DNA of 64,000 nucleotides from Pannonibacter phragmitetus DSM 14782 (GTDB lineage Bacteria; Pseudomonadota; Alphaproteobacteria; Rhizobiales; Stappiaceae): contig NZ_KB908219.1 of assembly GCF_000382365.1 (NCBI RefSeq), forward strand, positions 62,001 to 126,000, given 5' to 3'. Positions 63,047-64,000 of this stretch are shown in pieces. Position 1 is the first letter of the stretch; every line of letters begins with the position of its first letter. The notes below the pieces were generated by a model that had not been told where the DNA came from, did no database searches, and was given only the letters and a program-made list of their open reading frames with translations. The position numbers were made by a program, and so were the translations under genes.

Positions 63047-63082
63047 TGGTTGTCAGGTTGTGAGTCGTGCGTGAACTGATTC

Positions 63083-64000
63083 TTAGAACAGACGCAGCAC
63101 GGTCTGGTCCGCCTGGGATGCGAAGGACAGCGAGGTCGACGCAAGCTGCTGGCGGGTCTGCAGGGCGAGAAGGTTCGCGCCTTCCTCGTTGGTGTCGGCG
63201 AGGGTCAGCCTTCCTGCGCCTTCCTGCAGATTGTTGATCATGGACTTGGTGTAGTCCTGACGGATCTGCACGGTCGACAGGTTGGTGCCGAACTCCGAGG
63301 CCTGCGACCGCAGGGTGGAGAGGGCATTGTTCAGCCGTTCGATGGTCTGATTGATGTTCTCGTCTGTCGCAAAGCCGGATTCGACAGCGGCTGCTACGTT
63401 GACACCATCATCATCTGCGGTGAAGGCAGCCGCGCCAAAGTCAGCGTTGGTGCTCTTCAGATTGAGCGATACGTCGCTCTCGATGGTGAGCTTGCCGGTG
63501 CCGGTGTTGAACGAGGCATTGACGCCGTTGAAGCGCTTGATGAAATCGGTCAGATCCTTGACCGAGGTCTTGTCCGTCACTTCCAGCGAGCCCAGTTCGT
63601 AGCCGTTGCCGTCGGTCAGGGTCAGAATGTCTTCAACCTTGAACGAGCCCGAGTTCTTCAGCAGCTGCGACCCTGACGTGAAGTTCGCGGCGGAAACGCC
63701 GATGATATCGCCGGTGTTGCCACCGCTGCCGCCCGTGTTGTGCAGATAGACGTTGTCGTTCGAGGTGATCGACAGGGAGCCTGTCTTTTCGTCGAACTCG
63801 GCGCGTACGCCAGCAACACCGTTGATCTGGTCCACCAGGTTCTGCATCGTCGTATTGGCGCCAATGGTGATGTTGGTATAGCCGGAAACGCCGGCGCCGC
63901 CGCCGCTAGAGGCCGTGCGCAGCTGCAGCACATCGCCAACGGCCAGATTGGTGGCATCAGACAGGAGCGAACCGGAGGAAAGGGCATTGCCGCTGGAGTT
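63083..64000 (-). CDS. Flagellin 3, C-terminal part (cut by window edge)
   Basis: Reads from codon AAC at 64000 to the stop at 63083, 305 residues of the C-terminal two thirds of a flagellin, with NSSGNALSSGSLLSDATN at the edge and the same C-terminal ending as flagellin 2 except RLF. Differences from flagellin 2 are clustered (e.g. residues around TADDDGVNVAAAVESGFATDENINQTIERLNNALSTLRS), while other tracts are identical. Confidence 0.92.
   Translation of the reverse strand, partial: NSSGNALSSGSLLSDATNLAVGDVLQLRTASSGGGAGVSGYTNITIGANTTMQNLVDQINGVAGVRAEFDEKTGSLSITSNDNVYLHNTGGSGGNTGDIIGVSAANFTSGSQLLKNSGSFKVEDILTLTDGNGYELGSLEVTDKTSVKDLTDFIKRFNGVNASFNTGTGKLTIESDVSLNLKSTNADFGAAAFTADDDGVNVAAAVESGFATDENINQTIERLNNALSTLRSQASEFGTNLSTVQIRQDYTKSMINNLQEGAGRLTLADTNEEGANLLALQTRQQLASTSLSFASQADQTVLRLF

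Overview
The window looks like chromosomal DNA of a GC-rich (low-to-mid 60s % by eye) polar-growing, flagellated alphaproteobacterium, most likely Hyphomicrobiales. I would look first in Stappiaceae (Pannonibacter/Roseibium-like), but genus cannot be settled from the sequence alone. Pointers are a fructose ABC system of the FrcBCA type under a ROK repressor, a giant GPR/RgsE-like polar growth protein, FlbT/FlaF flagellin regulators with several tandem rhizobial-type flagellins, a CtrA-type box, and about 100-bp palindromic intergenic elements resembling RIME/Bru-RS repeats.

Layout. 1-3.7 kb: Entner-Doudoroff genes zwf, edd and eda (all minus; eda cut by the window edge; no pgl between zwf and edd). 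3.9-8.2 kb: frcA, frcC, frcB and a ROK regulator (minus). 8.2-12.9 kb: a non-coding region with a repeat remnant, operator-like dyads and a structured leader in front of an acyl-CoA synthetase, then an orphan form II CoxL-type molybdoenzyme subunit. 13.2-17.5 kb: a DMT transporter, a stand-alone Lrp/AsnC sensor domain, and a TPP-riboswitch operon thiM-thiD-TRAP binding protein. 18-22.5 kb: FadL-type porin, LpxH-like phosphatase with a GT4 glycosyltransferase, threonine dehydratase. 22.5-28.8 kb: Sad-type aldehyde dehydrogenase, CheZ-like phosphatase, MFS carrier, and the DgcA/DgcN D-glutamate pair. 28.9-33.3 kb: a complete Mla/MCE lipid-transport operon. 33.3-36.6 kb: an accessory block of repeats, an IS256 element with target duplication and a low-GC zinc-ribbon gene, bracketed by a 40-bp inverted repeat. 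36.7-42.3 kb: the 1,896-residue hendecad-repeat protein. 42.6-46.3 kb: small genes (unknown, Hpt, ferredoxin), an MFS carrier and a universal stress protein. 46.3-53.4 kb: a minus-strand run of CoxE-like VWA protein, PPK2, YcjF, YcjX, SixA, a secreted protein and a MoxR ATPase. 53.6-64 kb: a flagellar cluster with a sigma-54-type promoter in front of flgE, then flgK and flgL on plus, and flaF, flbT and three flagellins on minus.

How the parts fit. Fructose or related sugar import (Frc) feeds the Entner-Doudoroff genes, and AT-rich dyads sit upstream of the ROK gene, zwf and edd. FadL and FadD can together handle exogenous fatty acids. The thiM/thiD pair salvages thiamin precursors under TPP control, and an orphan TRAP binding protein is co-transcribed with it. 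The Mla operon maintains outer-membrane lipid asymmetry. The flagellar end of the window carries filament and hook-junction genes plus post-transcriptional flagellin regulators, with near-identical tandem flagellins showing gene-conversion-like mosaicism.

Most notable unexplained items: (i) a multi-hairpin leader before fadD with two mutually exclusive helices; (ii) five tandem copies of the ferredoxin stop-codon/terminator hairpin; (iii) 106-107-bp covarying palindromic elements, two of which begin on a stop codon; (iv) a 2.7-kb block between 40-bp inverted repeats carrying an unrecognised zinc-ribbon protein; (v) the giant hendecad coiled coil; (vi) a TRAP binding protein inside a TPP regulon.
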